Shown here: piece after piece, positions 27,092-35,684 of the stretch
Layout of the letters: every line of letters starts with the position of its first letter
Numbering within the stretch: position 1 is the first letter of the stretch
Assembly (NCBI GenBank): GCA_028277885.1
Contig: JANQFK010000074.1
Location: 1 to 57,050, forward strand
Source of the DNA: Myxococcota bacterium
GTDB taxonomy: Bacteria; Myxococcota_A; UBA9160; UBA6930
DNA: 57,050 nucleotides
Reading direction: 5' to 3'
Notes under the pieces: generated by a model
What the model was told of the DNA's origin: nothing
The model's database searches: none
Seen by the model: only the letters and a program-made list of their open reading frames with translations
Made by a program: the position numbers and the translations under genes

Positions 27092-27877
27092 GTGGAGATC
27101 ACCGCTGCCGTCGCGGTGGCGGTGGCGAGCCTGGCCGCGTGGCTGGGCTTCGCCCTGGCGGGCTGGCCCGGCGAGCTCAACGCCTGCGTGGCGGCGGGCA
27201 CCTGCTTCTGCGAGGGCTTCCGCGCCGGGCTCGTGCGCCAGCCCGCCAACACCTGGTCGAACCTCGGCTTCGTCGCCATGGGGCTGGCGGTGGCGACGCA
27301 CTCGGTGCGGCGACGGCGCGAGCCGCCGCGGCGCAGCAACCCGATGACGACCCGGGTGGGCCCGCCCGCCCTGTACGCCGCGGTGGTGGTGTTCCTGGGG
27401 CCGGGCAGCATGTTCCTGCACGGCTCCATGACGCGCTGGGGCGGCCAGGTCGACGTGGCCTCGATGTATCTGTTCGCCGCCTTCGCGGTCGTCTACGCCG
27501 TGGTGCGCTGGCGCGGGCTCGGCTGGGACGCGCTGCTCGCCGGGTGGGCGGCGCTGTCCGCCGTGCTCGTGATCTCGAAGCTCACCCTGCCGGTGTCGAG
27601 CGACGTGGTGTTCGGGCTGGTGCTGGCCGCGGCGGTGGGGCTCGAGACCCTCGCGGTGCGCCGGCGGCAGCTCGCGATGCGAACCGGCTGGGCCGCGGCG
27701 GCGGGCGCGGTCTTCGCCGTCGCCTTCGCGATCTGGCTGCCCTCGCGCACGCTCGACGGCGCGCTCTGCGACCCGGACTCGCTGCTCCAGGGCCACGCGG
27801 CCTGGCACCTGCTGTGCGCCGTCGCAACGGGCTGCATCTACGCCTACTACCGGTCCGAGGAGCCCGCCCCCGCCTGA
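27092..27877 (+). CDS. Ceramidase-like (CREST superfamily) membrane protein
   Basis: A 261-residue integral membrane protein with about seven hydrophobic helices. It carries the alkaline-ceramidase/CREST pattern: CFCEGFRAG with QPANTWSNLGF in the first loop, FLGPGSMFLHGSM (serine and histidine), VDVASMYLF (aspartate) and a C-terminal GHAAWHLL histidine pair. In the superfamily the three histidines bind zinc and the aspartate/serine act in amide hydrolysis, so an N-acyl lipid amide is a reasonable substrate. It follows the amidohydrolase by 15 bases. The GTG at 27092 is the best start available, although its ribosome binding site is weak; a CTG overlapping the previous stop is an alternative. 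Confidence 0.78.
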   Translation: MEITAAVAVAVASLAAWLGFALAGWPGELNACVAAGTCFCEGFRAGLVRQPANTWSNLGFVAMGLAVATHSVRRRREPPRRSNPMTTRVGPPALYAAVVVFLGPGSMFLHGSMTRWGGQVDVASMYLFAAFAVVYAVVRWRGLGWDALLAGWAALSAVLVISKLTLPVSSDVVFGLVLAAAVGLETLAVRRRQLAMRTGWAAAAGAVFAVAFAIWLPSRTLDGALCDPDSLLQGHAAWHLLCAVATGCIYAYYRSEEPAPA

Positions 27878-27890
27878 CGCCGAGGGCGTC
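27876..27890. terminator. Hairpin between convergent genes
   Basis: GACGCC (27876-27881) and GGCGTC (27885-27890) form a six-base stem with a GAG loop in the 18-base gap between the ceramidase-like gene and the SIMPL gene. The left arm includes the last two bases of the stop codon. Flanking CCCGC and GCGGG could extend it past an internal loop. No T-run. Confidence 0.4.
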
Positions 27891-27895
27891 GCGGG

Positions 27896-28609
27896 CTACT
27901 GGATGTCGTAGGTCACCTCGACCTCGCCCCGGACCACGAGCTCCTGGGGCGCGATCTCCGTCGGGACCGCGGCGGCGCGGGCCTCGGCGAGCATCGGGCG
28001 CGGCCCGGGCGGGGGCATCACGGCGCCGCGCTCGCGCGCCACGCGCACCCGCCGAAGCGTCACGCCGACTCCCTCGGCGATGCGCTCGGCGCGCAGCTTG
28101 GCGTCCCGGCCCGCGGCCTCCAGGGCCTCCGCCTCGGACTTGCCCGGATTCTCGAGCTCGAAGCTGAGCGACGAGACCGACACGTCCGCGGCCGCGGTGG
28201 CCCGGTCGAAGATGGCGCCCACCTTCTCGAGACGGCGGGTGCGGACGCGCAGCGCGTTCACCACCTCGAAGCCCACCTGCTGGCGCGTGCCGCCCTTGGG
28301 GTACTCGTAGACGGGCTGGATGCGGTAGGAGAGCGTCTCGGCGCGGTCCTGGGGCCCGAGCAGCCCGCGCACCACCTCGAGGACGTCGCGGCTGCGGCGC
28401 GCGTTCTCCGAGGCGGCCTTCTCGGCGGTGCGGCTGCGGGTCGTCACCGCGAGCACCGCCACGGCGACGTCCGGCGCGACGCGCAGCTCGGCGCTTCCGA
28501 GCACGGTGATGCCGCGCGGCTCGGCGGCGCGGGCCTCCGGCGCGGCCAGGGCGACGCCGGCGGCGGCGACCCCCACGACCGCCGCGGACAGCAGGCTGCG
28601 AATGCACAT
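27896..28609 (-). CDS. SIMPL (DUF541) domain periplasmic protein
   Basis: A 237-residue exported protein: signal peptide (about 1-28, ending AAPEARAAE), then a SIMPL/DUF541 domain. Typical features are ITVLGSAELRVAPDVAVAVL at the start, the repeated alanine-rich helix RDVLEVVRGLLG, YRIQPVYEYPKG and the closing LVVRGEVEVTYDI strand. Members (such as E. coli YggE, OMP26) are periplasmic oligomers linked to oxidative stress or channel-like assemblies; the biochemical role is not settled. ATG with AGGAG upstream. The MPPPGPRPML insertion near the C-terminus is family-typical. The gene is probably monocistronic; the EEP gene ends 66 bases away. Confidence 0.85.
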   Translation of the reverse strand: MCIRSLLSAAVVGVAAAGVALAAPEARAAEPRGITVLGSAELRVAPDVAVAVLAVTTRSRTAEKAASENARRSRDVLEVVRGLLGPQDRAETLSYRIQPVYEYPKGGTRQQVGFEVVNALRVRTRRLEKVGAIFDRATAAADVSVSSLSFELENPGKSEAEALEAAGRDAKLRAERIAEGVGVTLRRVRVARERGAVMPPPGPRPMLAEARAAAVPTEIAPQELVVRGEVEVTYDIQ

Positions 28610-28675
28610 GACCGGCTCCTCCCACCCCTCCTGGAGGGCCCCATTCTCGCAGCCCGGGAGCCAGGCGCCACCGGG

Positions 28676-29506
28676 TCAGCGCCAGGCGAGCGCACCCTCC
28701 ACGGGCTCGGTGCGCAGGCCCGCGAACACGCCGAAGTGGTCGCTCGGCCAGACCCCGTCCTTCTCGTCGTTGCACACCACCCGGCACTCCTCGAGCAGCC
28801 CCACCCCGTCGCGCCGGGGATAGCCGCTGAAGACGTAGTCGATGCGGCGGTCCGGCTCGAGGTTGGCGCGGGCGTGGGGGTTGCGGTTCGACCAGGTGAA
28901 GCCCGGGTCGCCCGGAGGGCCGGCCACGCGCCAGGCGTCGTGGAGGTAGACGCCGGCGCCGTCGATGGAGTGCAGGCCGGCGAGGAAGCGCATCTCGTCG
29001 GAGTCGGGCTCGGCGTTCATGTCGCCCGCCAGGATGGGCGGGAACCCCTCCCGGGGCCGGCGGCGCAGCACCAGCTCGGCGAGGGCGTGCACCTGGCGCT
29101 CGCGCACGGGACCGTGGTGGAACTTCCAGTTGAGATGGGTGCAGGTGAAGCTCACCGGGCCCACCGGCGCGTCGACGGTCACGCTGAGGGCGGCCCGCCG
29201 CTCGCCGTCGCCGCTCTCGGGCAGCGCCAGGGTCTCGCGCTCGGCGATGGGCCAGCGGCTCGCCACCGCGTTGCCGAAGGCCAGCGGCTCGCCGCGCCAG
29301 CTCGGCTGGGCGGCGACGTAGTCGCAGTGGCGGTCGAGCCCGTCCACCAGCTCGGCGAGCTGGTCGAGACCCTCGCCGCGCAGCACCTCCTGGAAGCCGA
29401 TCAGGTCGGGGTCGAGACGCTCGATCCACTCGCGGATGCGCGCGCGGCGCGTGGGCCAGGGCCCGGAGTCGTGCCAGACGTTGAGGGTGAGGACGGTGAG
29501 CGACAC
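28676..29506 (-). CDS. Endonuclease/exonuclease/phosphatase-fold hydrolase
   Basis: A 276-residue EEP-superfamily enzyme with the full motif set: LTLNVWHDSG, the metal-binding glutamate in LIGFQEVLRGEG, VSFTCTHLNWKFHHG, ILAGDMNAEPDSDE, RIDYVFSG and the closing WPSDHFGVFA (aspartate/histidine pair). The family includes sphingomyelinases, phosphodiesterases and nucleases; no signal peptide is seen, so a cytosolic phosphodiesterase is likely. GTG start at 29506 with GAGGAGG upstream. It begins 10 bases after the PBP1B gene ends, so both may share a transcript. Confidence 0.85.
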   Translation of the reverse strand: MSLTVLTLNVWHDSGPWPTRRARIREWIERLDPDLIGFQEVLRGEGLDQLAELVDGLDRHCDYVAAQPSWRGEPLAFGNAVASRWPIAERETLALPESGDGERRAALSVTVDAPVGPVSFTCTHLNWKFHHGPVRERQVHALAELVLRRRPREGFPPILAGDMNAEPDSDEMRFLAGLHSIDGAGVYLHDAWRVAGPPGDPGFTWSNRNPHARANLEPDRRIDYVFSGYPRRDGVGLLEECRVVCNDEKDGVWPSDHFGVFAGLRTEPVEGALAWR

Positions 29507-29516
29507 CGGAGCCTCC

Positions 29517-31967
29517 TCAGCGGCCGAAGTGGATGCGGACCCCGGGGCCGCGACCGCGCTCCTGGCGCGGGTCGCCGCGGTCCTTCTCGGCGGCGCCCCG
29601 GGCGAAGAAGCGGGTGAGCCAGCCCGGACGCCGGCAGCGCGCGTGGCGGGAGGGCCCGCTGCCCTCGAGGAACACCTCGGCCTCGCCCCGGCAGCGCAGG
29701 CCGGCCGGGTGCGCGGCGTCGGCCACCACCTCGATGGACTCGATGCCCGCCGGCCGCGGGAAGGCACGGCCGCCGTCGGGACCCAGCGCGCCGATCAGGA
29801 AGTCGGCGAAGATGGGGAGCGCGGTGCGCGAGCCCGAGCCGTGCAGGCTCGCGCCGTCGTCGAAGCCGACCCAGACGCCCACCACGAGATCCGGCGTGTA
29901 GCCGACGAACCAGCCGTCGCGGTAGTCGTCGGTGGTGCCGGTCTTGCCCGCCACGCGGCCGCGGAAGCCCAACCCGCGCAGGCCGGCCCCGGTGCCGCGG
30001 TTCACCGCGCCCTCCAGCGCGGAGGTGACGAGGTAGGCCTCCGCCGCCGTGAAGGCGCGGCGGGGCCGCGCCCGGTGGGCGCGCACGGTGCGTCCCTCGG
30101 CATCCACCACCGCGCGCACGGCGTGCCCCTCGGCGCGCAGCCCCTCGGCGGCGAGGACCGCGTAGGCCCGGGTGATCTCGAGCAGGCTGGTCTCGTAGGT
30201 GCCGAGGGGCAGGCTCGGCACCGAGCGCAGCGGGCTGCGGATGCCGAGGCGCCTCGCGGTCCCGATGATGCGGCGCAGGCCGAGCTCGCCGCCGAGCCGC
30301 GCGATGGGGACGTTCAGGGACTGCTCGAGGGCCTCGCGCAGGGTGACGTCGCCGCGGTACTCGCCGTCGTGGTTCGCCGGCTGCCACTCGCCCTCCAGGG
30401 CCAGCACGGTGAGCGGCTCGTCGGGGAGCACCGAGGCCAGGGTGAAGGGGGGCTGGAGGCGCTCCTGGCGCGCCAGGGCGGCCAGCGCGACCACGGGCTT
30501 GAAGACGCTGCCGGGCTGGCGCCGCGCCCGGGTCGCGCGGTCGAACTGGGAGCGCGCGTAGTCGCGGCCGCCGATCTGGGCGAGCAGCGCCCCGCTGTGC
30601 GGATCCAGCGCGACCAGCGCGGCCTGGAGCGGCGAGTCCGGCCGCGCGAGCCGCGTCTGCTCGCCCTCGAGCCGTGCGAGCCCGCGACGCACGGCCCCCT
30701 CGGCGAGCACCTGCAGGCGCGGGTCGAGGGTGGTGTGGATGGCGAGGCCCGCCCGCCCCAGCTCCTCGCCGCCGAGCTCGCCCTCGAGCTCCTCGCGCAG
30801 GGCGTCGAGGAACCACGACGCCGAGCGCAGGGAGCCGGGCCGCGGCGCCAGGCCGAGGGGCGCGGCGAGCGCCGCCGCGTAGGCCTCGGCGGCGAGCTGC
30901 CCGCGCTCCCGGAGCAGGCGCAGCACCAGGTCGCGGCGCTCGCGCGCGGCCTCGGGGCGGCGGTGGGGCGCGTAGAGGCTCGGCCCGCGCAGGATCCCCG
31001 CCAGCAGCGCGGCCTCGGGCAGCTCGAGCTCCGTGGCGGGCTTCCCGAAGTAGTGGCGCGAGGCCGGTCCCACGCCGTGGAGCGCCAGGGCGCCGTCCTG
31101 GCCGAGGTAGACCTCGTTCAGGTACGCCTCGAGGATCTCGCGCTTCGAGCGGCGCTGCTCCACCAGCGGCGCCAGCACCGCCTCGCGCAGCTTGCGCGCG
31201 AAGGTGCGCTCGCGCTCGAGGAACAGGTTCTTCACCAGCTGCTGGGTGATGGTGCTGCCGCCCTGGACCACCCGGCCCGCCCGCAGGTTCGCCGCGAAGG
31301 CGCCGGCGATGCGCTGGGGGTCGAGGCCGCCGTGCTCGAAGAAGCGCTGGTCCTCGGCGGCGAGCACGGCCTCGATCAGCGCCGGCGGCAGCGCGTCGAG
31401 GGGGATCGGCTCGCGGTCGCGGCCGGCGGCGCCGGCCTCCACCGAGAGGCGCAGGGGCTCGAGGAGGGCGTCGGCGAGCTTGCGGCCGCCCGCACCGCGA
31501 AGCGTGGCGATGCGCCCGCGCGAGTCGAGGAGCAGGCGCAGCGTGCCGCCCGGCTGCTCGCCGTCGGGCGTGGCGAAGGCGCGGCGCTCGATGCGCCACT
31601 CGCGCTCGCCGCGCCAGTACTCGCCGGGCCGCGCCGGCGCCCCGGAGACCTCGCGGTAGCCCGTGCGCGCCAGGTGGCCGGCCAGGTCGATGCGCTCGGG
31701 CCGGTCGCCCCGGACCACCCGCAGGGGCCGGCTCCAGACCCGGGAGGGCTGCTCGCGGAAGCGCGCCTCGAAGCGGGCGTCGATCTCGCCGCCCAGCCGC
31801 TCGAGCTGTAGCGCGCCGCCCACCCACAGCCCGAGGGCGAGGAGCGGCGTCGCGGCGGCGGCGGCGAGGAGGGCGAGGATGCGGTTCAAGAGAGCCTCGG
31901 GACGGCGCGCTCCGGGGACCCGCCGAGGGTGGGACGCGCGGAAGACGCGGGAGATTCGCCTCAGCAT
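29517..31967 (-). CDS. mrcB: Bifunctional penicillin-binding protein, PBP1B type
   Basis: An 816-residue class A PBP. A basic cytosolic tail and one membrane helix (about residues 30-55) are followed by a UB2H-like domain. The glycosyltransferase domain carries EAVLAAEDQRFFEHGG and GGSTITQQLVKN. The transpeptidase domain has S487-V-F-K490 (RQPGSVFKPVV), the SLN motif and GKTGTTDDY. It polymerises lipid II glycan and crosslinks peptides in the periplasm. The UB2H region is the feature that separates PBP1B from PBP1A and fits a Gram-negative envelope. The ATG at 31967 yields normal length. The EEP gene follows directly. The C-terminus is a basic arginine-rich tail. Confidence 0.9.
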   Translation of the reverse strand: MLRRISRVFRASHPRRVPGARRPEALLNRILALLAAAAATPLLALGLWVGGALQLERLGGEIDARFEARFREQPSRVWSRPLRVVRGDRPERIDLAGHLARTGYREVSGAPARPGEYWRGEREWRIERRAFATPDGEQPGGTLRLLLDSRGRIATLRGAGGRKLADALLEPLRLSVEAGAAGRDREPIPLDALPPALIEAVLAAEDQRFFEHGGLDPQRIAGAFAANLRAGRVVQGGSTITQQLVKNLFLERERTFARKLREAVLAPLVEQRRSKREILEAYLNEVYLGQDGALALHGVGPASRHYFGKPATELELPEAALLAGILRGPSLYAPHRRPEAARERRDLVLRLLRERGQLAAEAYAAALAAPLGLAPRPGSLRSASWFLDALREELEGELGGEELGRAGLAIHTTLDPRLQVLAEGAVRRGLARLEGEQTRLARPDSPLQAALVALDPHSGALLAQIGGRDYARSQFDRATRARRQPGSVFKPVVALAALARQERLQPPFTLASVLPDEPLTVLALEGEWQPANHDGEYRGDVTLREALEQSLNVPIARLGGELGLRRIIGTARRLGIRSPLRSVPSLPLGTYETSLLEITRAYAVLAAEGLRAEGHAVRAVVDAEGRTVRAHRARPRRAFTAAEAYLVTSALEGAVNRGTGAGLRGLGFRGRVAGKTGTTDDYRDGWFVGYTPDLVVGVWVGFDDGASLHGSGSRTALPIFADFLIGALGPDGGRAFPRPAGIESIEVVADAAHPAGLRCRGEAEVFLEGSGPSRHARCRRPGWLTRFFARGAAEKDRGDPRQERGRGPGVRIHFGR

Positions 31968-32048
31968 GCCATGACGCCGCCCGTCGCGGTAGCACGGCCT
32001 CCGCCGGGCCCCCCGGCGGAGCCCGTGGCCGACGGCCGGGCCCTCTCC

Positions 32049-32054
32049 CATAAT
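32049..32054 (+). promoter_or_regulatory. Putative -10 box, possible leaderless start
   Basis: CATAAT lies seven bases before the GTG at 32062, in the divergent region with the PBP1B gene. No ribosome binding site fits between. The same spacing occurs at 96-109 and, with one base less, at 56175-56187. Confidence 0.4.
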
Positions 32055-32061
32055 TGCGAGC

Positions 32062-32610
32062 GTGCCGGTCCACCGCCAAGCCCTCCGCTGGATGCTCGGG
32101 ACGCTCCTCGCAGCGGGGCTCGCCGGGGTCGCCTGCGGGGAGGGCCACCGCGAGCACAGCGTGGAGGGTCCCTTCGCCTGGGGCGGGACCCCCAACGTCC
32201 GGCTCTTCGGCCACATCTACCTGGCGGGCCAGCCCGACGCGGCCGGCCTCGCGGCCGCCCGGGAGGCGGGCGTCACCACGGTGATCAACCTGCGCGCGCC
32301 GAGCGAGCAGGGCTGGGACGAGGCCGCCGCCGCCGAGGCCGAGGGCCTCACCTACTACAACGTTCCGGTGCCCGTGGGGGAGCCCTTCTCCCGCGACGCC
32401 ATGGAGCGCATCGAGGCCCTCGTGAAGCAGCACCACGACGAGACGATCCTGGTGCACTGCGCGAGCGCGAACCGCGCCGCCGGCTGGCTCGCGATCCACG
32501 TCGCCGAGCGGCACGGCAAGGACACCGAGGCCGCCCTCGCGGTCGGGCGCCGGATGGGCATCACCAAGGAGGCCATCGCGCAACGGGTGCGGGACTACCT
32601 CGCCCGATGA
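32062..32610 (+). CDS. DUF442/tyrosine-phosphatase-like lipoprotein
   Basis: A 182-residue exported protein. A hydrophobic signal ends with LAGVAC (possible lipobox). The body resembles the beta-lactamase-hydrolase-like (DUF442) branch of cysteine phosphatases: YLAGQPDAAGLAAAREAGVT, TVINLRAPSEQG, then HCASANRAAGW with C133 and R138. The Cx4R spacing matches DUF442, not the Cx5R of classical tyrosine phosphatases. Substrate unknown; location is probably periplasmic. The stop codon overlaps the ATG of aidB (ATGA), so the two are translationally coupled. Start GTG, probably leaderless. A link to alkylation response or fatty acid metabolism is only contextual. Confidence 0.8.
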   Translation: MPVHRQALRWMLGTLLAAGLAGVACGEGHREHSVEGPFAWGGTPNVRLFGHIYLAGQPDAAGLAAAREAGVTTVINLRAPSEQGWDEAAAAEAEGLTYYNVPVPVGEPFSRDAMERIEALVKQHHDETILVHCASANRAAGWLAIHVAERHGKDTEAALAVGRRMGITKEAIAQRVRDYLAR

Positions 32611-34265
32611 GCGCGTCCGGCGAGACCCACGAGGTCTTCAACCAGGCCCCGCCCCTGGAGGACCTGAACCTCTTCGCCAGCGACGCGGCCCTGGTGGAGG
32701 GGGTGGAGCGGGAGAGCGGTGGCGCGCGCTTCGCCAGCCAGCGCGTCCGCGCCTTCGGGGAGCGGGCGGGAGCCGCCGAGACCCAGGCCCTGGGCTTCGC
32801 CGCCAACGAGAGCCCGCCCCGCCTGCGCACCCACGACCGCTTCGGGCACCGCGTGGACGAGGTCGAGTTCCATCCCGCCTGGCACGCGGTGATGCGCCTC
32901 GCCATGGCCCACGAGGTGCACAACCTCCCCTGGCGGGAGCCCCGCGCCGGCGCCCACGTGGCGCGCTCGGCCCTGCTCTCGCTGCTCGCCCAGGTGGAGG
33001 CCGGCGCCTGCTGCCCGCTCACCATGACCTTCGCCTGCGTGCCCGCGCTGCGCCACCAGAAGGAGGTGGCGGACGAGTGGGAGGAGCGGCTCCTCGGCAC
33101 CGAGTACGACCCGCGCCTCGTGCCCCCGCAGCGCAAGAGCGCCGTGCTGGTGGGCATGGCGATGACGGAGAAGCAGGGCGGCAGCGACGTGCGCGCCAAC
33201 ACGACCCGCGCCCGGCCCCTGGGCGCGGAGGGCCCGGGCCACGAGTACGAGCTCAGCGGCCACAAGTGGTTCTGCTCGGCGCCCATGTCCGACGCCTTCC
33301 TGACCCTGGCCCAGACCGACACCGGGCTCTCCTGCTTCCTGGTCCCCCGCTTCCTGCCCGACGGCAGCCGCAACCCGTTCCGCATCCAGCGCCTCAAGGA
33401 CAAGCTCGGCAACCGCTCGAACGCCTCCAGCGAGGTCGAGTACCGGGGCACCTGGGGACGCCTGCTCGGTGAGGACGGGCGCGGCGTGCGCACCATCATC
33501 GAGATGGTGCACCACACGCGCCTCGACTGCGTCTCGGGGAGCACGGGGCTGATGCGCCAGGCCGTCGCCCAGGCGACCTGGCACGCCGCCCACCGCAGCG
33601 CCTTCGGCCGCCGGCTCGCCGACCAGCCGCTGATGAAGAACGTGCTGGCCGACCTGGCCCTCGAGACCGAGGCCGCCACCGCCCTCATGCTGCGCCTGGC
33701 CCGGGCCTACGACGAGGGCGGGGACGAGGCCCAGCGCGCCTTCGCCCGCATCGCGACGGCGGTCGGCAAGTACTGGGTGTGCAAGCGGGCGCCCCACCTG
33801 ATCTACGAGGCGATGGAGTGCCTGGGCGGGAACGGCTACGTGGAGGAGTGCGTGCTGCCGCGGCTCTACCGCGAGGCGCCGGTGAACGCCATCTGGGAGG
33901 GCTCGGGCAACGTGATCTGCCTCGACGTGCTGCGCGCCATGGTGCGCGAGCCCGACGCCGTGCCCGCGCTGCTCGACGAGCTGCGTGCCTGCCGCGGCGG
34001 CGACGCACGGCTCGACGCGTGGGTGTCGGCGCTCGAGGCCGACCTGGGCGCTCCCGGCGAGGTGGAGCCCGTGGCCCGCAGCCTGGTGGAGCGCATGGCG
34101 CTGGGCCTCCAGGCCTCGCTGCTGGTGCGTCATGCCCCAGCCGCCGTCGCGGACGCCTTCTGCGCCAGCCGGCTGGGCGGCTCCGCGGGCCGGGTGTTCG
34201 GAACCCTCCCCGCCGGCACCGACTTCGACGCCATCGTGGCCCGGGCGACGCCGCGGCCCGACTGA
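32607..34265 (+). CDS. aidB: AidB-type acyl-CoA dehydrogenase
   Basis: A 552-residue flavoprotein closely following E. coli AidB. Shared blocks recalled from that protein include VFNQ near the N-terminus, VRFHPAWH-type (here VEFHPAWHAVM), EAGACCPLTMTFA, GMAMTEKQGGSDVRANTTRA, ELSGHKWFCSAPMSDAFL, LKDKLGNRSNAS, CLGGNGYVEE and APVNAIWEGSGNVICLDVLR. AidB binds FAD and DNA and is part of the adaptive response to alkylating agents, although its true substrate is unresolved. No ada/alk genes are adjacent. It overlaps the upstream phosphatase gene by four bases. A C-terminal helical extension typical of AidB is present. Confidence 0.93.
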   Translation: MSASGETHEVFNQAPPLEDLNLFASDAALVEGVERESGGARFASQRVRAFGERAGAAETQALGFAANESPPRLRTHDRFGHRVDEVEFHPAWHAVMRLAMAHEVHNLPWREPRAGAHVARSALLSLLAQVEAGACCPLTMTFACVPALRHQKEVADEWEERLLGTEYDPRLVPPQRKSAVLVGMAMTEKQGGSDVRANTTRARPLGAEGPGHEYELSGHKWFCSAPMSDAFLTLAQTDTGLSCFLVPRFLPDGSRNPFRIQRLKDKLGNRSNASSEVEYRGTWGRLLGEDGRGVRTIIEMVHHTRLDCVSGSTGLMRQAVAQATWHAAHRSAFGRRLADQPLMKNVLADLALETEAATALMLRLARAYDEGGDEAQRAFARIATAVGKYWVCKRAPHLIYEAMECLGGNGYVEECVLPRLYREAPVNAIWEGSGNVICLDVLRAMVREPDAVPALLDELRACRGGDARLDAWVSALEADLGAPGEVEPVARSLVERMALGLQASLLVRHAPAAVADAFCASRLGGSAGRVFGTLPAGTDFDAIVARATPRPD

Positions 34266-34281
34266 AGCGAAGGCCGAAGCC

Positions 34282-34309
34282 TTGCCCGGATGGCGCGTCG
34301 CGTTACCGT
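34282..34309 (+). promoter_or_regulatory. Putative promoter for cytochrome c gene
   Basis: TTGCCC (34282-34287) and TACCGT (34304-34309) with a 16-base spacer resemble -35 and -10 boxes. The GTG start follows 18 bases after the -10. It lies in the short gap after aidB. Confidence 0.35.
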
Positions 34310-34327
34310 GCCCGCGGGGGGTACCGA

Positions 34328-34777
34328 GTGAGCATCCAGGGAGCTCTCGCCAGGGTGGCCATCGCATGCATCGGGCTCGCCGTCGCCGCATCCGCGGTCG
34401 GCTGCGCGAGCGAGACCGCCGAGCCGACCTCGCAGCCGATGCTGGCCGCGCTGGGGGCCGAGTCCTACCAGCAGTACTGCGCGTCCTGCCACGGCCCCGA
34501 GGGCCGGGGCGACGGCCCGGCCGCTGCGGCCCTGCGCGAGCGCCCCGCGGACCTCACCCGGATCGCGGCGCGCCGGGGCGGCGAGTTCCCCGACGCCGAG
34601 ATCGCGACCTACATCGACGGGCGCTTCGAGCTCTCCGCCCATGGCACCCGGGAGATGCCGATCTGGGGCGAGCAGCTCGGCGAGAGCCTGGCCGAGGGCG
34701 TCCACCCGGACGAGGTGGTGCGCGGCCGGATCCTCACCCTGGTCGAGTACCTGAAGTCCATCCAGCGATCCGAGTGA
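34328..34777 (+). CDS. Monohaem class I cytochrome c, lipoprotein-like
   Basis: A 149-residue exported protein. The N-terminal hydrophobic stretch ends ASAVGCAS, compatible with a lipobox. One haem site, YCASCHGPEGRGDGPAA, is present, and the methionine in GTREMPIWGE is the probable sixth ligand. It is the right size for a small electron carrier on the periplasmic face of the membrane. Start GTG. No oxidase or dehydrogenase genes are adjacent, so its redox partner is unknown. A phospholipid-methyltransferase-like gene follows 47 bases later. Confidence 0.83.
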   Translation: MSIQGALARVAIACIGLAVAASAVGCASETAEPTSQPMLAALGAESYQQYCASCHGPEGRGDGPAAAALRERPADLTRIAARRGGEFPDAEIATYIDGRFELSAHGTREMPIWGEQLGESLAEGVHPDEVVRGRILTLVEYLKSIQRSE

Positions 34778-34824
34778 GCCGGAGCGAACGGCCCCTCTTC
34801 CCCAGACCAAGGAGACCCCCCGAG

Positions 34825-35493
34825 ATGAACGCCCAGAAGAAGCGAACCCGCCGCTTCAACCCCCGCCCGCGCCTGGGGCCCCCCACGCCCCGCGCCCTCT
34901 TCTTCCGCGACTTCCTGCTGCGCCCGAAGCAGGTGGGCTCGATCATCCCGAGCTCGCGCTTCCTCGAGCGCCGGGTGGTGCGCGGCGCCGGCCTCGACTC
35001 GGCGCGCACCGTGGTGGAGCTCGGGCCCGGCACCGGCGGCACCACGCGCGCCCTGCTGCGCGCGCTCCCCGCCGACGCCACCCTGCTGGTGATCGAGATC
35101 AACCCGCGCTTCGCCTCGCTGATCCGGCGCTCCATCGACGACCCGCGCCTGCGCATCGAGGTCGGCGATGCCGGCGACGTCGCCCGCCACCTCGAGACCC
35201 ACGGCCTGCCCGCGCCCGACGCCGTCGTCTCGGGCATCCCCTTCTCCACCATGCCCCGGACCCAGGGCATGCGGATCCTGCGCGCCGTCCACGACGCCCT
35301 GGCCCCCGGAGGCCGCTTCGTCGCCTACCAGGTCCGCGACCGCGTCGCCGTCCTCGGCCGCGCCATCTTCGGCGCCCCCAAGATGCAGGCCGAGCTCCGC
35401 AACGTCCCCCCCATGCGAATCTGGCGCTGGCAGAAGCCCCCCGACGCCCCGGCCACCGCGATGCCCACCACGTCGACCCCCGCTACCCCCTAA
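34825..35493 (+). CDS. SAM-dependent methyltransferase, phospholipid N-methyltransferase-like
   Basis: A 222-residue Rossmann-fold methyltransferase. The opening FFRDFLLRPKQVGSIIPSSR is typical of the PmtA/KsgA-like group annotated as phospholipid N-methyltransferases. The SAM-binding motif I is TVVELGPGTGGTTRALLRAL and motif II carries the acidic residue in LLVIEINPRF. DAVVSGIPFSTMP takes the place of the catalytic NPPY-type loop. The C-terminus is a proline/threonine-rich tail (after residue 205) of no clear function. A Shine-Dalgarno AAGGAGA precedes the ATG. The predicted role is methylation of phosphatidylethanolamine at the inner membrane, by family inference; rRNA or small-molecule methylation is an alternative. 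Confidence 0.78.
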   Translation: MNAQKKRTRRFNPRPRLGPPTPRALFFRDFLLRPKQVGSIIPSSRFLERRVVRGAGLDSARTVVELGPGTGGTTRALLRALPADATLLVIEINPRFASLIRRSIDDPRLRIEVGDAGDVARHLETHGLPAPDAVVSGIPFSTMPRTQGMRILRAVHDALAPGGRFVAYQVRDRVAVLGRAIFGAPKMQAELRNVPPMRIWRWQKPPDAPATAMPTTSTPATP

Positions 35494-35550
35494 CGCACCG
35501 GCTCCCGTCACCCGAACGCAACGAGACGAAGCCCCCACGAGAAGAACGAT

Positions 35551-35627
35551 GCCGGCGCAGCGGAGCTGCGCCGGCGAGCCCGGCAAGCAGCCCGAACGAC
35601 TACCCCCGCAAGGCCGCGAGTGCGGCC
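35551..35627. repeat. Cluster of intergenic hairpins, REP-like
   Basis: In the 191-base gap between the methyltransferase and GCS2 genes there are two clear stem-loops. GCCGGCGCAG (35551-35560) pairs with CTGCGCCGGC (35566-35575) around CGGAG, and GGCCGC (35612-35617) pairs with GCGGCC (35622-35627) around GAGT. A further palindrome, CGGGCCGGCCCG, lies at about 35639-35650. The first could end transcription of the methyltransferase gene. The grouping recalls repetitive extragenic palindromes, but I cannot see whether it recurs in the genome. Confidence 0.55.
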
Positions 35628-35684
35628 GCGCAGCGAACCGGGCCGGCCCGAAGGGGCGGCTCGGTGGAGCGAAGCTCAGAGAAG

